Source of the DNA: Sphingobacterium faecium
Lineage (GTDB): Bacteria > Bacteroidota > Bacteroidia > Sphingobacteriales > Sphingobacteriaceae
DNA length: 64,000 nt
Direction: 5' to 3'
Assembly (NCBI RefSeq): GCF_003054045.1
Contig: NZ_QBKH01000009.1
Span: forward strand, 1 to 64,000
Every line of letters begins with the position of its first letter. Within the stretch, counting starts at the first letter, position 1. A model generated the notes under the pieces. That model had not been told where the DNA came from. It saw only the letters and a list, made by a program, of their open reading frames with translations, and did not search any database. A program made the translations under genes and the position numbers. Shown in pieces: positions 36,080 through 45,070 of this stretch.

Positions 36080-37105
36080 TTATGCTTTGTAATAATAAGA
36101 GCCCGGAATCAGCAAGTCTTGTTTTTCCTTGTGGCAAACAGCATATGAAAATCCTTTTTGTAGTGCATAGGATCCATACTCCCCTTTCTTATTGAGTGCT
36201 AAAAATCCTACTTGAATATCCTTGGCAATATTGGGTTTCTTTTTGACTATACGTTTGACCGCTTCTTTGCATGCTTCTTCAGGCGAATATCCCTGACGCA
36301 TTAATTCCACAACCAAAAAACTGCCCACTGTACGGATCACCTCTTCACCCACACCCGTAGAGGTAGCTCCCCCGACCTCATTGTCCACATACAGTCCTGC
36401 TCCTATAATCGGGCTATCTCCTACTCGACCGTGCATCTTAAATGCCATACCACTTGTCGTACATGCTCCGGATAGATTGCCGGCAGCATCTAGCGCCAAC
36501 ATACCGATGGTATCGTGATTATATTGATTACCAGGCAGACGCTCTACGGCGAATGACTTGTTTTCAATATTCATGACCGGTTTATATTTTTTTTCTTTTA
36601 ACCACTCTTTCCATGCTTTCTCTCCTTCGGGTGTAAGCAGGTTTTCTTTTTCAAAACCATTTTCCAGTGCAAATTGCAATGCGCCATCACCAGCGAGCAT
36701 GACATGGGGAGTTTTATCCATCACTAAACGTGCTACTGATATGGGATGTGCAATATGCTCTAAAGCAGCTACTGATCCACAATTACCTTCGGAATCCATG
36801 ATGCAGGCATCTAAGGTAACGATACCGTCACGATCCGGATAACCGCCTTTACCTACGGTCATATTTTTTAAATCAGCTTCGGGCACACGAACACCTTGTT
36901 CGACCGCATCTATAGCTTTCCCACCACTCTTTAGCACTTCCCATGCTGCTTGGTTTGCTGCAATACCAAAATCCCATGTGGAAATAACAATTGGTTTTAC
37001 ACCCGATCGTTTATTTGAAATGGAAAAACTTGATAATGTTTCTACAGAACCTACAGCAGCTGCTCCAATAATACCTTGTCTAATAAATTGGCGTCTTGAA
37101 CTCAT
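36080..37105 (-). CDS. Glycosylasparaginase (N4-GlcNAc-asparaginase), exported
   Basis: 341 residues. An N-terminal twin-arginine-like signal (SSRRQFIRQGIIGAAAVGS) suggests export in a folded state. It belongs to the Ntn hydrolases: self-cleavage is expected before Thr199 in NHDTIGMLALD, which then becomes the nucleophile. Downstream come MHGRVGDSPIIGAGLY and GGATSTGVGEEVIR, the substrate-pocket motifs. The enzyme splits GlcNAc-asparagine from glycopeptides or hydrolyses isoaspartyl peptides; the family alone does not decide. It precedes the murein-peptide genes but is on the opposite strand. Confidence 0.9.
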   Translation of the reverse strand: MSSRRQFIRQGIIGAAAVGSVETLSSFSISNKRSGVKPIVISTWDFGIAANQAAWEVLKSGGKAIDAVEQGVRVPEADLKNMTVGKGGYPDRDGIVTLDACIMDSEGNCGSVAALEHIAHPISVARLVMDKTPHVMLAGDGALQFALENGFEKENLLTPEGEKAWKEWLKEKKYKPVMNIENKSFAVERLPGNQYNHDTIGMLALDAAGNLSGACTTSGMAFKMHGRVGDSPIIGAGLYVDNEVGGATSTGVGEEVIRTVGSFLVVELMRQGYSPEEACKEAVKRIVKKKPNIAKDIQVGFLALNKKGEYGSYALQKGFSYAVCHKEKQDLLIPGSYYYKA

Positions 37106-37286
37106 ATTTTAATCGATTTAGCATTACAAGTATACACAAATACACGTTTCTTTTTAAGAGTTTTTTCACTAAAAAGACCGTATCAATTCACATTTATGCA
37201 AAAGAATTGGAAATTAATTCACAAATCGTCATCATTTCTTATAAAAAATAGGCAATTTAGTCTATCTTTAAACCAAACTAATCAGC

Positions 37287-38513
37287 ATGACAAACAAACT
37301 TAAATATGCTATTCTTACCTGTGCAGGCTTTTTAACCATTAATCATGCCTTCTCACAACAGATAGATTCAACCATTTATCATCAGGTCAAAGAACTGCAA
37401 GAAACCGTACGTAAAGCGTATGCTCCTGATAAGCGTACTCATATATTTGCCTTTACTCAAACTGATGTTGCCAAAAATAATTATCAAATAGAAACGACGG
37501 AACAGGCTGCTAAAACAGCTTTCGAGCAACAAATTAAAGATATTCCTGCTACTGTCGCTATAACGGTATTACCAGAACAAAATTTGGGAAATAAATTGAT
37601 CGGTATTGTCCATCTATCTGTAGGCAATATGAGAACCAAACCTGATAATGCCGCTGAAATGGCAAGCCAGGTTCTGATGGGTACTCAGGTTGATCTCCTG
37701 CAAAAAGATCGTGGTGAATATCGGATACGCACCCCTGAAGGATATATTGCCTGGTTACCCGCTTCTGCCGTAACTCCGATGACAAAAGAGGAAGCACTGC
37801 AATGGAACAATCAACCTAAAATAATCTATACAGCGGAATTTGGAAAGTCATTCTCCGAACCGAATATCCAAAGTCAACGGGTATCGGATCTGGTTTATGG
37901 GGACATTCTCGTGCTGACTGGAGAAAAAAACAACTATTTCGAAGTTACTTATCCCGATAAAAGGAAAGCTTATATTAAGAAAGAAGAAGCGCTATCATTA
38001 AAAAAATGGATAGACACGCGTAATCCAACAGCTGAAAACTTAATTTCGAGTGCAAAATCGATGTTGGGACTTCCTTATCTTTGGGGCGGGACATCAGTCA
38101 AAGGCGTAGATTGCAGCGGTTTCACAAAAACGGCCTATTTTATGAATGGCTTTGTGATTCCACGTGATGCTTCTCAACAGGTATTAGCAGGTGAATCTGT
38201 TGATATCTTAGATGCTGAAGGGCACTTTGATCCTGAAAAGGCGCTTAAAAATCTCAAACCTGCTGATCTACTATTTTTTGCGGCTGGTAAAAACAGTAAT
38301 CCAAATGCACGTGTTACGCATGTCGCACTTTATATCGGCAATGGAACATTTATTCATGCTGCAGGTTCTGTACGGATCAACAGCATGTTGAAGGATGCAG
38401 CAAATTATGATGATTTCCAGACACGTACAGTTGTTGCAGCAAAAAGATATTTAGGATCTCAAGACCCACAAATACAAAAAGTACAAAATAACAGCTATTA
38501 TAGTATCAAATAA
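37287..38513 (+). CDS. NlpC/P60 endopeptidase with SH3 domains (YkfC-like)
   Basis: 408 residues with a signal peptide (about 1-23, ending FSQ). Two SH3-like domains (about 105-165 and 180-235) precede the NlpC/P60 domain (about 248-390). The catalytic set is Cys276 in VDCSGFT, His345 in RVTHVALY, and His356 in FIHAAG. The layout matches YkfC and related gamma-D-glutamyl-L-diamino-acid endopeptidases, which trim murein peptides to L-Ala-D-Glu. The next gene, 15 bases downstream, encodes the Ala-Glu epimerase, which acts on exactly that dipeptide. It is the first gene of the presumed peptidoglycan-peptide operon. Confidence 0.92.
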   Translation: MTNKLKYAILTCAGFLTINHAFSQQIDSTIYHQVKELQETVRKAYAPDKRTHIFAFTQTDVAKNNYQIETTEQAAKTAFEQQIKDIPATVAITVLPEQNLGNKLIGIVHLSVGNMRTKPDNAAEMASQVLMGTQVDLLQKDRGEYRIRTPEGYIAWLPASAVTPMTKEEALQWNNQPKIIYTAEFGKSFSEPNIQSQRVSDLVYGDILVLTGEKNNYFEVTYPDKRKAYIKKEEALSLKKWIDTRNPTAENLISSAKSMLGLPYLWGGTSVKGVDCSGFTKTAYFMNGFVIPRDASQQVLAGESVDILDAEGHFDPEKALKNLKPADLLFFAAGKNSNPNARVTHVALYIGNGTFIHAAGSVRINSMLKDAANYDDFQTRTVVAAKRYLGSQDPQIQKVQNNSYYSIK

Positions 38514-38528
38514 AAGATAACAACGATC

Positions 38529-39584
38529 ATGGGTATACATGCAGATTGGATCACTAAAGATTTTGGAGCGTTCAAACTCCGATTTAAACCCTATACTTTA
38601 GAAATGCGCTACGTATTTACGGTTGCATCTTTCAGTAGGACGACAACTCCGGTTGTATTGACCCAACTGGAGTATGATGGCATCATTGGATACGGTGAGG
38701 CGAGTATGCCTCCTTATCTAGGCGAATCTCAAGAAAGTGTCATCAATTTTCTCAACAATATCGATTTATCAGGATTCAACTCGCCCTTTCAAACGGAAGA
38801 ACTATTGGCATACGTTGATCAAATCAGTGCTAAAAATACGGCGGCAAAAGCAGCTGTGGATATAGCGCTGCACGATTTGATCGGAAAAATACTGGGACAA
38901 CCTTTCTACAAGATATGGGGATTAAATCCAGCGTTAATACCTGCTACTTCTTATACGATCGGTATCGATACGGAAGAGGTAGTCCGTAAAAAAGTTATGG
39001 AAGCAGATCAGTTTAAAATTCTTAAAGTAAAGCTGGGGCTTGAAACGGATAAAATGATCATCGATACCATCCGTCAATGTACGGATCGTCCGCTATGTGC
39101 TGATGTAAATCAGGGTTGGAAGAACAAAGAACAAGCGCTTGAAATGTCGCATTGGTTAGCTGAAAGAGGGGTTGTATTTTTGGAACAACCGATGCCAAAA
39201 GAGCAAATCGATGATAATGCTTGGCTTACGGAACATAGTCCTATACCAACTATTGCAGATGAAGCATGCCAGAGGTTGATCGATGTTACTGCATTGCAGG
39301 GGGTGTACTCGGGAATCAATATCAAGTTGATGAAATGTACAGGCATGCGAGAAGCTAAACGTATGGCAGAATTGGCACAGGCATTAAAAATGAAGGTGAT
39401 GATCGGCTGTATGACGGAGACATCCTGTGCGATTTCTGCAGCAGCTCAATTGGCACCTTTGGTGGATTGGGCGGATCTGGACGGAGCACTTCTCATTGGC
39501 AATGATATTTATGATGGGATGAAAGTCATTGATGGGCAATGTATTTTACCGGATCGTCCGGGAATAGGTGTAATCCCTCAGTAA
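38529..39584 (+). CDS. L-Ala-D/L-Glu epimerase (enolase superfamily)
   Basis: 351 residues, cytoplasmic. It has the capping domain (about 1-125) and the TIM-barrel of the muconate-lactonising subgroup. Catalytic and metal residues can be placed: Lys166 and Lys168 in LKVKLG, Asp192, Glu219 and Asp244 for Mg2+, and Lys266 in INIKLMK. The KxK acid/base pair plus opposing Lys is the dipeptide-epimerase signature. It turns L-Ala-D-Glu from murein into L-Ala-L-Glu for ordinary peptidases. Its position directly after the NlpC/P60 gene mirrors ykfB-ykfC in Bacillus. An Ala-Xaa epimerase of broader specificity is possible. Confidence 0.9.
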   Translation: MGIHADWITKDFGAFKLRFKPYTLEMRYVFTVASFSRTTTPVVLTQLEYDGIIGYGEASMPPYLGESQESVINFLNNIDLSGFNSPFQTEELLAYVDQISAKNTAAKAAVDIALHDLIGKILGQPFYKIWGLNPALIPATSYTIGIDTEEVVRKKVMEADQFKILKVKLGLETDKMIIDTIRQCTDRPLCADVNQGWKNKEQALEMSHWLAERGVVFLEQPMPKEQIDDNAWLTEHSPIPTIADEACQRLIDVTALQGVYSGINIKLMKCTGMREAKRMAELAQALKMKVMIGCMTETSCAISAAAQLAPLVDWADLDGALLIGNDIYDGMKVIDGQCILPDRPGIGVIPQ

Positions 39585-39711
39585 AAATATAACTTGGTAT
39601 AAGATCTTGTATTTCACGAATATCTTGATCTTATACTTATCTTGTCCCTTAAAGGTTGCAATAGATGACCTAAACCAAAATCTATTAAAAGCATAACTAA
39701 CCAACACTCTT

Positions 39712-42700
39712 ATGAACAAAATTTTACTCACCTCGTTATGTACGGTGGCTTGTGGATCTCTGCAAGTCGTACATGCACAACAAATCCAAGTTGCGGGAAA
39801 GATTTCGGATGCGAATGGCGCTGCCGTTCCTGATGTCACGGTCTCCATTAAAGGTAGCGGCACCGCAACATCGACAAACTCCAATGGATTGTTTACACTT
39901 AATGCCAATCCGGATGCCACATTCGTCATTAGCGCAGTAGGCTATCAAAAACAGGAAATCAAATTAAATGGCCGCAAAACATTGACCATTTCTTTGCAAA
40001 AAGAGGAAAATGCTTTGGATGAAGTCATGGTGGTTGCTTACGGAACTGCCAAAAAGAGTACCTACACCGGTTCTGCTGCTGTTGTAAAAAATGATGCGAT
40101 TGATAAACAACCGGTCACTTCTTTTCAAACTGCGTTAACAGGTCGTGTTCCGGGATTACAAGTCAGTACAAGTTCGGGGCAAGCGGGTTCTACTCCTGCT
40201 ATCCGTATCCGAGGTATCGGCTCCATGAATGCTTCGAATGAACCTTTATATGTCATCGATGGTGTACCTGTGGTATCGGGATCTACGGGACAGATGAACG
40301 ATTATCTAGTCAACTCAAATAATGTCATGAGTACCTTAAATCCTTCTGATATCGAGACTATAACAGTACTGAAAGATGCAGCAGCTTCTTCCTTATATGG
40401 TTCTCGAGCAGCAAATGGGGTGATTATCATCACGACTAAAAAGGGGAAAAATGGAGCTCCTAAAATTAATTTAAAATCGTCTTTAGGTATCAGTCCAAGT
40501 TGGGCAACTGATAATAACGAAACAGCCTCAGTACAAGATCAGATTGATATGCTGTACAGTGTGCTCTACGATTCTCGTATTGCCGGTGGACTGAACGAAA
40601 CAGCTGCAAACAAATGGGTATTAGACCGTTTCAAAACTAGATTTGGGATACATGGCTATGGGTTTTCGACGGAAGGAACCTCGATGTACGAGAAAGTCAA
40701 CATTACCGGTCTTACCGATGGTATCGAAAATCGGGAGGGTAAATATTACGATTGGAATGACGCCTTATTCAGAACGGGTATTTTCAACACCAATGATCTA
40801 TCGGTAAGCGGTGGAACAGATAATACGAACTATTATACTTCTCTTTCTTATACACAGGATAAAAGTCGCGTCATACTCAATGACTATAACCGTATCAGTG
40901 GACGCGTGAACCTGAATCAAAAAATTGGTAAATACTTAGAGTTTGGGTCGAATATCAATATAGCTAAGACAAAATTGGTCGGCATGAATGATACCCGAAA
41001 TACAGGAAGTAATTATTTACTGCAAACGAGAAATCTATTATGGCCACTGTACTGGCCTACAGACTATAAGACTGGCAATGAATGGACCGCTCGTTATGGT
41101 AGTTTGGCTTATAACCCGCTTTATTACAATAAAGAATGGGAGAATAGTTCTAAAACCAGCAAAATATCTGCTGTTGAGTCACTGACTTTAAAGTTGCTTC
41201 CTGAATTGACAGTTAAAACGATCTTTTCATATGATGAGACGGAGTCTAAAGATCATATCTACTACAGTGCAAAGCATTATAATGGTTCATCTACAAATGG
41301 TGTCGTCACTGAAGTCACTTCTAACATCCAAAAACTAGTCTCGTCGACTACGGCTAACTATAATAAAACTTTTGGGCTTCATCATGTTTCTTTATTAGCA
41401 GGCTTTGAGGCTGAAAAAAATGAGAGCAGCTTCGTTCGTGCCACAGGAAAAGACTTACCTTCTTCGGCTTTACATACCGTATCTACCGCGGGGCAGTTGG
41501 ATGCAGGAGCATATTCTTGGGGCAACAATATGATGTCCGTATTATCTCGTGCTGAATATAACTTTGATGAGCGCTACTTTGCTTCGGCATCTTTTCGTCG
41601 AGATGGCTCTTCTAAATTAGGTCCCTTGCCACGCTGGGGCAACTTTTGGTCTTTAGCAGGCTCATGGAATATAGCTAAAGAAAGTTTTATTGCTCAAGTA
41701 GAAGATATCAATGCTTTAAGAATTAGAGGTTCCTATGGAATCAATGCTACACTACCTCCTTCAGATTTTGGTTGGAGATCATTGACGAGTTATTCCAACA
41801 AATACATGACACAACCTGGAGGTGCTTTGAGTAATATTGCTGACCCTAACCTAACCTGGGAAAGAAATTACACGACCAATCTAGCCTTAGAATTTGGATT
41901 ATTTGACAATAAAATATTTGGTTCGGTTGAATATTTCAACCGAGATTCTAAGGACCTTATTCAGCAGGTGCCGATCTCAACCATAACTGGTTTTTCCTAC
42001 ACACTGAAAAATATCGGAGAGATCAACAATAAAGGTTTAGAATTTGAATTAGGTTCTGATATCATCAAAAAGCAGGATTTCAGATGGACTGCTAGTTTAA
42101 ACGCTACTTTTATTGACTCTAAAGTCATCAAATTAAGTGGTGGTAAACCGATCATCTGGTACGATCCAACCGGTAAAGATGATCGTGCTCGTTTCATCTA
42201 TCAAGAAAATCAATCGACATTGGCTTTTTATGGTTTAGAATGGGCAGGTGTCAATAAAGAAAATGGTAAAAATGTCTGGTATACAAATGATGGTACCGAG
42301 GGTGATTTCTTATTTGAAGGAAGAGGTGCCAGTTACAACTATACTAAAGCACAGCAAACCATCATTGGCAATGCCAATCCAAAAGTCTACGGTGGTATTA
42401 ATACAGATGTGGAATATAAAGGCTTATCACTGGGTTTAAACTTTGCCTACAAAATCGGTGGAAAACTATATGATGCGACCTCAAAAGATGTTGCTGATGA
42501 TGGTTACTATTGGGAAAGAATTCATGCTCAATATTTTGTTGATGAATCTTGGTCTCCGAACAATACAGACGGTAACTTTCCTATAGTTTCTGGTCGAGAT
42601 CTAGAAGATGTCAATCAGATCAGTAGCCGCCACCTCTATGATGCTTCATATTTGCGATTGAAAAACATTTCCTTGTCCTATAAAATCCCCAATGATTATT

Positions 42701-42867
42701 TGAGCAAAATAGGGATCAACAATGCACGTATTTTCTTTAATGGAAGTAATTTATTGACTTTCTCAAAATACAAATATATGGATCCGGAGGTTAATCAGTA
42801 TGGTACCCGTGGTTGGGAAATCCCAACTCCTAAGACCTATACATTTGGATTAGAATTTAATTTTTAA
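39712..42867 (+). CDS. SusC/RagA-type TonB-linked outer-membrane transporter
   Basis: 1051 residues. Signal peptide about 1-23. A carboxypeptidase-regulatory-like beta-sandwich (about 25-100) comes first, then the TonB-box region DEVMVVAYGT. The plug follows (about 120-225, QTALTGRVPGLQV and RIRGIGSMN) and then the large barrel ending in TFGLEFNF. SusC proteins import oligomers with a SusD lid, encoded next. Its substrate cannot be read from sequence. The upstream murein-peptide enzymes, 127 bases away on the same strand, and the facing M14 and LD-carboxypeptidase genes make peptidoglycan fragments a reasonable guess. Confidence 0.94.
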   Translation: MNKILLTSLCTVACGSLQVVHAQQIQVAGKISDANGAAVPDVTVSIKGSGTATSTNSNGLFTLNANPDATFVISAVGYQKQEIKLNGRKTLTISLQKEENALDEVMVVAYGTAKKSTYTGSAAVVKNDAIDKQPVTSFQTALTGRVPGLQVSTSSGQAGSTPAIRIRGIGSMNASNEPLYVIDGVPVVSGSTGQMNDYLVNSNNVMSTLNPSDIETITVLKDAAASSLYGSRAANGVIIITTKKGKNGAPKINLKSSLGISPSWATDNNETASVQDQIDMLYSVLYDSRIAGGLNETAANKWVLDRFKTRFGIHGYGFSTEGTSMYEKVNITGLTDGIENREGKYYDWNDALFRTGIFNTNDLSVSGGTDNTNYYTSLSYTQDKSRVILNDYNRISGRVNLNQKIGKYLEFGSNINIAKTKLVGMNDTRNTGSNYLLQTRNLLWPLYWPTDYKTGNEWTARYGSLAYNPLYYNKEWENSSKTSKISAVESLTLKLLPELTVKTIFSYDETESKDHIYYSAKHYNGSSTNGVVTEVTSNIQKLVSSTTANYNKTFGLHHVSLLAGFEAEKNESSFVRATGKDLPSSALHTVSTAGQLDAGAYSWGNNMMSVLSRAEYNFDERYFASASFRRDGSSKLGPLPRWGNFWSLAGSWNIAKESFIAQVEDINALRIRGSYGINATLPPSDFGWRSLTSYSNKYMTQPGGALSNIADPNLTWERNYTTNLALEFGLFDNKIFGSVEYFNRDSKDLIQQVPISTITGFSYTLKNIGEINNKGLEFELGSDIIKKQDFRWTASLNATFIDSKVIKLSGGKPIIWYDPTGKDDRARFIYQENQSTLAFYGLEWAGVNKENGKNVWYTNDGTEGDFLFEGRGASYNYTKAQQTIIGNANPKVYGGINTDVEYKGLSLGLNFAYKIGGKLYDATSKDVADDGYYWERIHAQYFVDESWSPNNTDGNFPIVSGRDLEDVNQISSRHLYDASYLRLKNISLSYKIPNDYLSKIGINNARIFFNGSNLLTFSKYKYMDPEVNQYGTRGWEIPTPKTYTFGLEFNF

Positions 42868-42885
42868 CCTATTAAATTGAGAAAA

Positions 42886-44343
42886 ATGAGAAAATTATTT
42901 ATTGCTTCGTGCATCTTTATATCCTTTTCAGTTACATCTTGTAAAGACTTTTTAGACGTAAAACCTACAAATTCTGGAGATGCTGAAACTTCCATCCAAA
43001 CAGCTGCTGATGCCAAAGTTATTGTCAATGGCGTCATGAGCATCCTTTCAAATCGAGATTATTATGGTCGAAATTTCCCGTTGTACGCCGATGTAAAAGG
43101 TGGTGATTTCACTATTTTTGCGGCTGGTCGAGGATTTGATTATTTGTATACCTTTAACCATAGTGCTTCTTCCAATAGTTACTCAAGCGTCTGGACACAG
43201 GGTTTTAATGCGATTGGCCAAATCAACAATCTGTTGAAAAATATTGAAAGTCTAAAAGCGACGGGTTCATTGGAAAATTTTAATTCGTACGAAGGTCAGG
43301 CTTTGACTGCTCGAGCATTGGTCAACTTTGACTTAGTGCGTCTTTATGGCGAACCTTATAATGAAAATAAAGCAGCTTGGGGTATTCCCATTATCACAAA
43401 GTCTTTAAAGGCTGATGCTCAGGAATTGAGAAGCACCGTGGAAGATACTTACAAACAAATCCTCTTGGATCTTAAAGCTGCGGAGACTTTACTTCCGAAA
43501 ACAAAATTGAATGGCTATTTAAACTATTATGCCAATAAAGCTTTACAAGCAAGGGTGTATTTGTATATGGAAGATTATCCAAATGCTTTGGCTGCCGCAC
43601 AAGAGGTGATCAACTCAAAAGTATACACGCTTTATAGCAATACGGCTTGGGTCGATTCCTGGAAATCAGAATTTGGTACTGAGTCAATTTTTGAACTAGG
43701 AATTTATCCGAATGAAACTGATCTGGGTAATTCGTCTTTAGGCGCCTATTTTAGAAGATCTGCTCATGGTAGTTCGGCTATTTTAGGAAACTTTATGGCG
43801 AGCGATTATTTCTTAGCTCGTCTCAAACAAGATGATACAGATGTACGATGGGGTGTCATGGCACGTGATGAAACTGCTGCAACTCGATTGGGTGCAATCT
43901 ACAAGTATAGTGGTGGCGTTAACTTAGAGGGGGACAAAAAGTCATCAAACAGCACTGCGGTAAACTTTAAGGTGATCCGTCTTTCTGAAGTGTATTTAAT
44001 GGCTGCAGAAGCGGCGCTAAAATCGGATAAAGCTCTTGCTGCAAGCTATCTCAATGAAATCCGTAAACGCTCTCCAAAATTAAGCCTAACGAATGAATCG
44101 ACTATATCTTTAGATGTCATCGCTGAGGAAAGAAGCAAAGAACTGGCTGGAGAAGGTCATCGTTTCTTTGATATGATCCGCTGGAATAAAAAGATTGAAT
44201 TTAATGACGAATTGGGTTCCATCAATACGATTCATCGTACTAAAACAATTGACAGATCGCTTAATAAAACGATTCTTCCAATTTTTACAGATGAGATCAA
44301 CGCCAATCCAGGTATTGGTGCACAACAAAACCCAGGATACTAA
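42886..44343 (+). CDS. SusD/RagB-type substrate-binding lipoprotein
   Basis: 485 residues from the ATG at 42886; an upstream TTG at 42877 is in frame but less likely. The lipobox VTSC places the lipidated Cys at residue 19. The helical TPR-like SusD fold is evident from DFLDVKPTN, QGFNAIGQINNLL, ALRAxxNFDL-type and KVIRLSEVYLMAAEAAL, and the C-terminal EERSKELAGEGHRFFDMIRW. It caps the SusC barrel at the cell surface and captures ligand. It follows susC by 18 bases and ends at the shared terminator at 44361. Confidence 0.94.
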   Translation: MRKLFIASCIFISFSVTSCKDFLDVKPTNSGDAETSIQTAADAKVIVNGVMSILSNRDYYGRNFPLYADVKGGDFTIFAAGRGFDYLYTFNHSASSNSYSSVWTQGFNAIGQINNLLKNIESLKATGSLENFNSYEGQALTARALVNFDLVRLYGEPYNENKAAWGIPIITKSLKADAQELRSTVEDTYKQILLDLKAAETLLPKTKLNGYLNYYANKALQARVYLYMEDYPNALAAAQEVINSKVYTLYSNTAWVDSWKSEFGTESIFELGIYPNETDLGNSSLGAYFRRSAHGSSAILGNFMASDYFLARLKQDDTDVRWGVMARDETAATRLGAIYKYSGGVNLEGDKKSSNSTAVNFKVIRLSEVYLMAAEAALKSDKALAASYLNEIRKRSPKLSLTNESTISLDVIAEERSKELAGEGHRFFDMIRWNKKIEFNDELGSINTIHRTKTIDRSLNKTILPIFTDEINANPGIGAQQNPGY

Positions 44344-44360
44344 TCTCGCTGATTATAAAA

Positions 44361-44400
44361 GTAAAAAGCCTTCTGATCAATGGTCAGAAGGCTTTTACTT
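44361..44400. terminator. Bidirectional terminator after susD
   Basis: 13-base perfect arms AAAAGCCTTCTGA and TCAGAAGGCTTTT around a 7-base loop, with A-rich and T-rich flanks. It separates the plus-strand susD from the minus-strand GNAT gene. Confidence 0.9.
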
Positions 44401-44417
44401 TATTAGGGGTATAGGAA

Positions 44418-44903
44418 TCAATCGATCTTTTGAAAGGCTACCCGAGGTGTTCCATCGCTGACATAGATAATCCCGCAACGTGTATATCCCAATCTTGTCA
44501 ACACCTTCTGCATCGGGATATTTGTTTCATGGGTATCGACACGAATATTGTGACATTGTTCGAAACACCATTGAAAACATCGTGATGCGACACCCTTCAC
44601 CTGACCATTAGAAGCTAAGCGATGTACCACACCGTATGGAGCATCATTTAACCATTGACCACCTTCAATAACCGTATAATTTGGATCAGGATCCAAAGAG
44701 AAACAGAATGTCGCAACTATGGTGTCGTCTTCAAGACAGACGTAATTTTCTCCTATGTCAATCGTTGATTGAATATATGCACGAGAGGGATAGCCATTTG
44801 TCCATTGAATGGTATTGCCACTTGCTCGCATTAAACCTCGTGCAATGTCAATAATAGCCATCACCTCATCTAAATCCTCCAATTTTGTTTTTCTAATATC
44901 CAT
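44418..44903 (-). CDS. GNAT-family N-acetyltransferase
   Basis: 161 residues. The order of elements fits GNAT: MDIRKTKLEDLDEVMAII start, ATFCFSLDPDPNY strand, RLASNGQVKGVASRCFQWCFE acetyl-CoA region (about 97-117; the usual QxxGxG/A is relaxed), and NIPMQKVLTRLGYTRCGII near the end. Substrate unknown. It is last in the minus-strand set with the M14 and LD-carboxypeptidase genes, but separated from them by a repeat region, so it may be transcribed alone. Confidence 0.82.
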   Translation of the reverse strand: MDIRKTKLEDLDEVMAIIDIARGLMRASGNTIQWTNGYPSRAYIQSTIDIGENYVCLEDDTIVATFCFSLDPDPNYTVIEGGQWLNDAPYGVVHRLASNGQVKGVASRCFQWCFEQCHNIRVDTHETNIPMQKVLTRLGYTRCGIIYVSDGTPRVAFQKID

Positions 44904-44929
44904 ATTTTAAAATAACCTTTTATTTTGTT

Positions 44930-45052
44930 AGTAACGAAGTGACCAGTGATCAAGTAACGAAAGGTCTAACTTTCTAACTGAATAACCTTCTAACTCCTTA
45001 GTAGTAACGAAGTAACCAGTGATCAAGTAACGAATGGTCTAACCTTCTAACT
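44930..45052. repeat. Imperfect 50-base direct repeat with AGTAACGAAGTAAC core
   Basis: Two 50-base copies (44930-44979 and 45003-45052) start 73 bases apart and differ at three positions. The flanking bases are further TCTAACCTTCTAAC low-complexity units. The second copy contains AGTAACGAAGTAAC, the reverse complement of the 14-mer at 297-310. This fills the 167 bases between the GNAT and M14 genes. Confidence 0.75.
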
Positions 45053-45070
45053 CACTAACCTTCTAACCAA

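Noticed and set aside
39546..39948. Overlapping frames around the susC start
   Set aside because: They are out-of-frame or antisense shadows of susC and the epimerase.
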